Both the position numbers and the translations under genes were made by a program. This document shows, one piece after another, positions 6,769 through 7,486 of a DNA stretch of 7,486 nucleotides (its first letter is position 1; each line of letters begins with the position of its first letter). The notes under the pieces were generated by a model. That model was not told the DNA's origin. It ran no database searches and saw nothing but the letters and a program-made list of their open reading frames with translations. This DNA comes from an uncultured Saprospiraceae bacterium (GTDB lineage: Bacteria; Bacteroidota; Bacteroidia; Chitinophagales; Saprospiraceae). The DNA lies in NCBI GenBank assembly GCA_937952155.1, contig CALFYH010000199.1, positions 1-7,486 of the forward strand, in the 5' to 3' direction.

Positions 6769-7486
6769 ATGTACGACATCTTGCAATTAAACGACATGCT
6801 GGTGCCTGAATTAAAGGATCTAGCGGAAAAACTAGGGTTAAAAAATTCAAAAAAATTCAGCAAGCAGGAATTGATTTATAAAATACTGGATCAACAAGCT
6901 ATTTTGGTCAAAAAGGAAGCCGCTGCTGCAGCTGCTGCGACACCAGCTCCATTGCAAGATGAACCTGAAAAGGAAGTAAAGAAAAGAGGTAGAAAACCAG
7001 CAAGTGCTATTATGATAAAGGAGCATGCTGAGATAATGGATGATGATGATACACCAGAAACTGTAGTACAAGTAGAGGAAGTACTATCATCAACAGATGA
7101 TAAATCGGTATCGAAAAGAGGTAGAGCACGGATAGTAAAAGGTCCTGAAAAAGTTGGATATACGCCTAAAGAATTTGTTCCAGCCGCAAGCACGGATGAA
7201 TCTAAGGAAGATAAACCAAATAATGTGGCAGAAAATGTACAGCCAGAAGTAATCGCACCTAAGGTAGTTCCACCTGTACAAAGACCAGCAATACAGAATC
7301 CTAATCAAGGACAACAACAACAACCAAGGATAAATCAACCAGCGCATCAGACCCAGCAAGAATACAAAAGGCCAGTACCTCCTGTATTACAAGAAGTCAA
7401 GCCTGATGAGCCAAAATTTATTCCAGATCTTGATGGTGTTATAGATAGATCGGAAGAGCACACGTCTGAACTCCAGTCACTGACCA
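6769..7486 (+). CDS. rho: Transcription termination factor Rho, N-terminal part only; last 13 codons are adapter sequence
   Basis: Rho is the hexameric RNA helicase that terminates transcription. Only the N-terminus is present: genomic codons run from the ATG at 6769 to 7446 (226 residues), and the frame then continues into sequencing adapter, adding the false tail R-S-E-E-H-T-S-E-L-Q-S-L-T. Residues 1-44 are the Rho_N/SAP-like helical domain (L14-P-E-L-K type helix, K30-F-S-K-Q-E-L-I-Y-K-I-L). From about 48 to 215 the chain is low-complexity and probably disordered. It contains an Ala run (51-57), an AT-hook-like K-R-G-R-K-P (72-77), a second K-R-G-R (117-120), acidic clusters, and a Gln/Asn/Pro-rich part (about 177-200). 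The closing F217-I-P-D-L-D-G-V-I fits the segment just before the RNA-binding cold-shock-like domain in Bacteroidota Rho. An in-frame TAA at 6760 fixes the start region. The RNA-binding and ATPase domains lie beyond the contig. Confidence 0.93.
   Translation, partial: MYDILQLNDMLVPELKDLAEKLGLKNSKKFSKQELIYKILDQQAILVKKEAAAAAAATPAPLQDEPEKEVKKRGRKPASAIMIKEHAEIMDDDDTPETVVQVEEVLSSTDDKSVSKRGRARIVKGPEKVGYTPKEFVPAASTDESKEDKPNNVAENVQPEVIAPKVVPPVQRPAIQNPNQGQQQQPRINQPAHQTQQEYKRPVPPVLQEVKPDEPKFIPDLDGVIDRSEEHTSELQSLT
7447..7486. other. Illumina TruSeq adapter plus index 4 barcode (sequencing artefact)
   Basis: The sequence from 7447 starts with AGATCGGAAGAGC, and 7447-7480 matches the 34-base TruSeq indexed adapter throughout, ending in CCAGTCAC. 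The final six bases, TGACCA, equal TruSeq LT index 4. This is non-biological sequence left at the contig end; the exact junction may be off by a few bases because the genomic end reads ATAGAT and the adapter begins AGAT. Confidence 0.98.

Noticed and set aside
6539..6790. Plus-strand 83-codon open frame across the serS/rho gap
   Set aside because: It covers both predicted promoters and the rho start in another frame, has AT-driven composition (many Ile, Phe, Lys, Asn) and shows no recognisable family.
6891..7359. Minus-strand open frames of 74-100 codons opposite rho
   Set aside because: They are antisense to a clearly recognised Rho N-terminus. Their Ser/Ala/Leu-rich content mirrors the low-complexity rho codons.

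Overview
The window looks like the whole or the end of an assembled contig from a member of the Bacteroidota, most likely an uncultured Saprospiria-like lineage. The evidence is the AT-rich sequence, the absence of clear Shine-Dalgarno sites, several matches to the Bacteroidota -7 promoter element TAnnTTTG, and the gene types: an ASPIC/UnbV-type FG-GAP lipoprotein, a Bacteroidota-type ECF sigma factor, and a Rho with a long disordered N-terminal region. The lineage below phylum is an inference from protein style only.

Layout. Five complete genes and one partial gene lie on the minus strand; one partial gene lies on the plus strand. Reading the minus strand in transcription order: serS (seryl-tRNA synthetase, 6526-5249), a YugP-type membrane zinc metallopeptidase (5118-4426), frr (ribosome recycling factor, 4381-3818) and a strong intrinsic terminator (3789-3760). 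Then comes a two-gene unit of an ECF sigma factor (3668-3072, GTG start) and a small anti-sigma-like protein (3039-2806). Last is a very large predicted lipoprotein built of FG-GAP/VCBS repeats around an ASPIC/UnbV domain (2579 to the left edge, C-terminus missing). Diverging from serS, the plus strand carries the N-terminus of rho (6769 onward).

The last 40 bases (7447-7486) are not genomic. They are the Illumina TruSeq adapter followed by the TruSeq index 4 barcode TGACCA. The rho reading frame runs straight through this artefact, so its last 13 residues are spurious. The real genomic sequence ends at about 7446.

How the genes relate. serS, frr and rho are core translation/transcription genes. 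The peptidase sits between serS and frr in the same orientation and may share their transcript. The sigma/anti-sigma pair is a self-contained regulatory unit whose target genes are not visible. The lipoprotein has its own candidate promoter. I see no RNA gene, CRISPR array, insertion sequence or phage gene. I do not find a novel multi-gene system here. The most notable points are the adapter readthrough, the disordered AT-hook-bearing Rho N-terminus, the non-canonical anti-sigma, and the interleaved serS/rho promoters.
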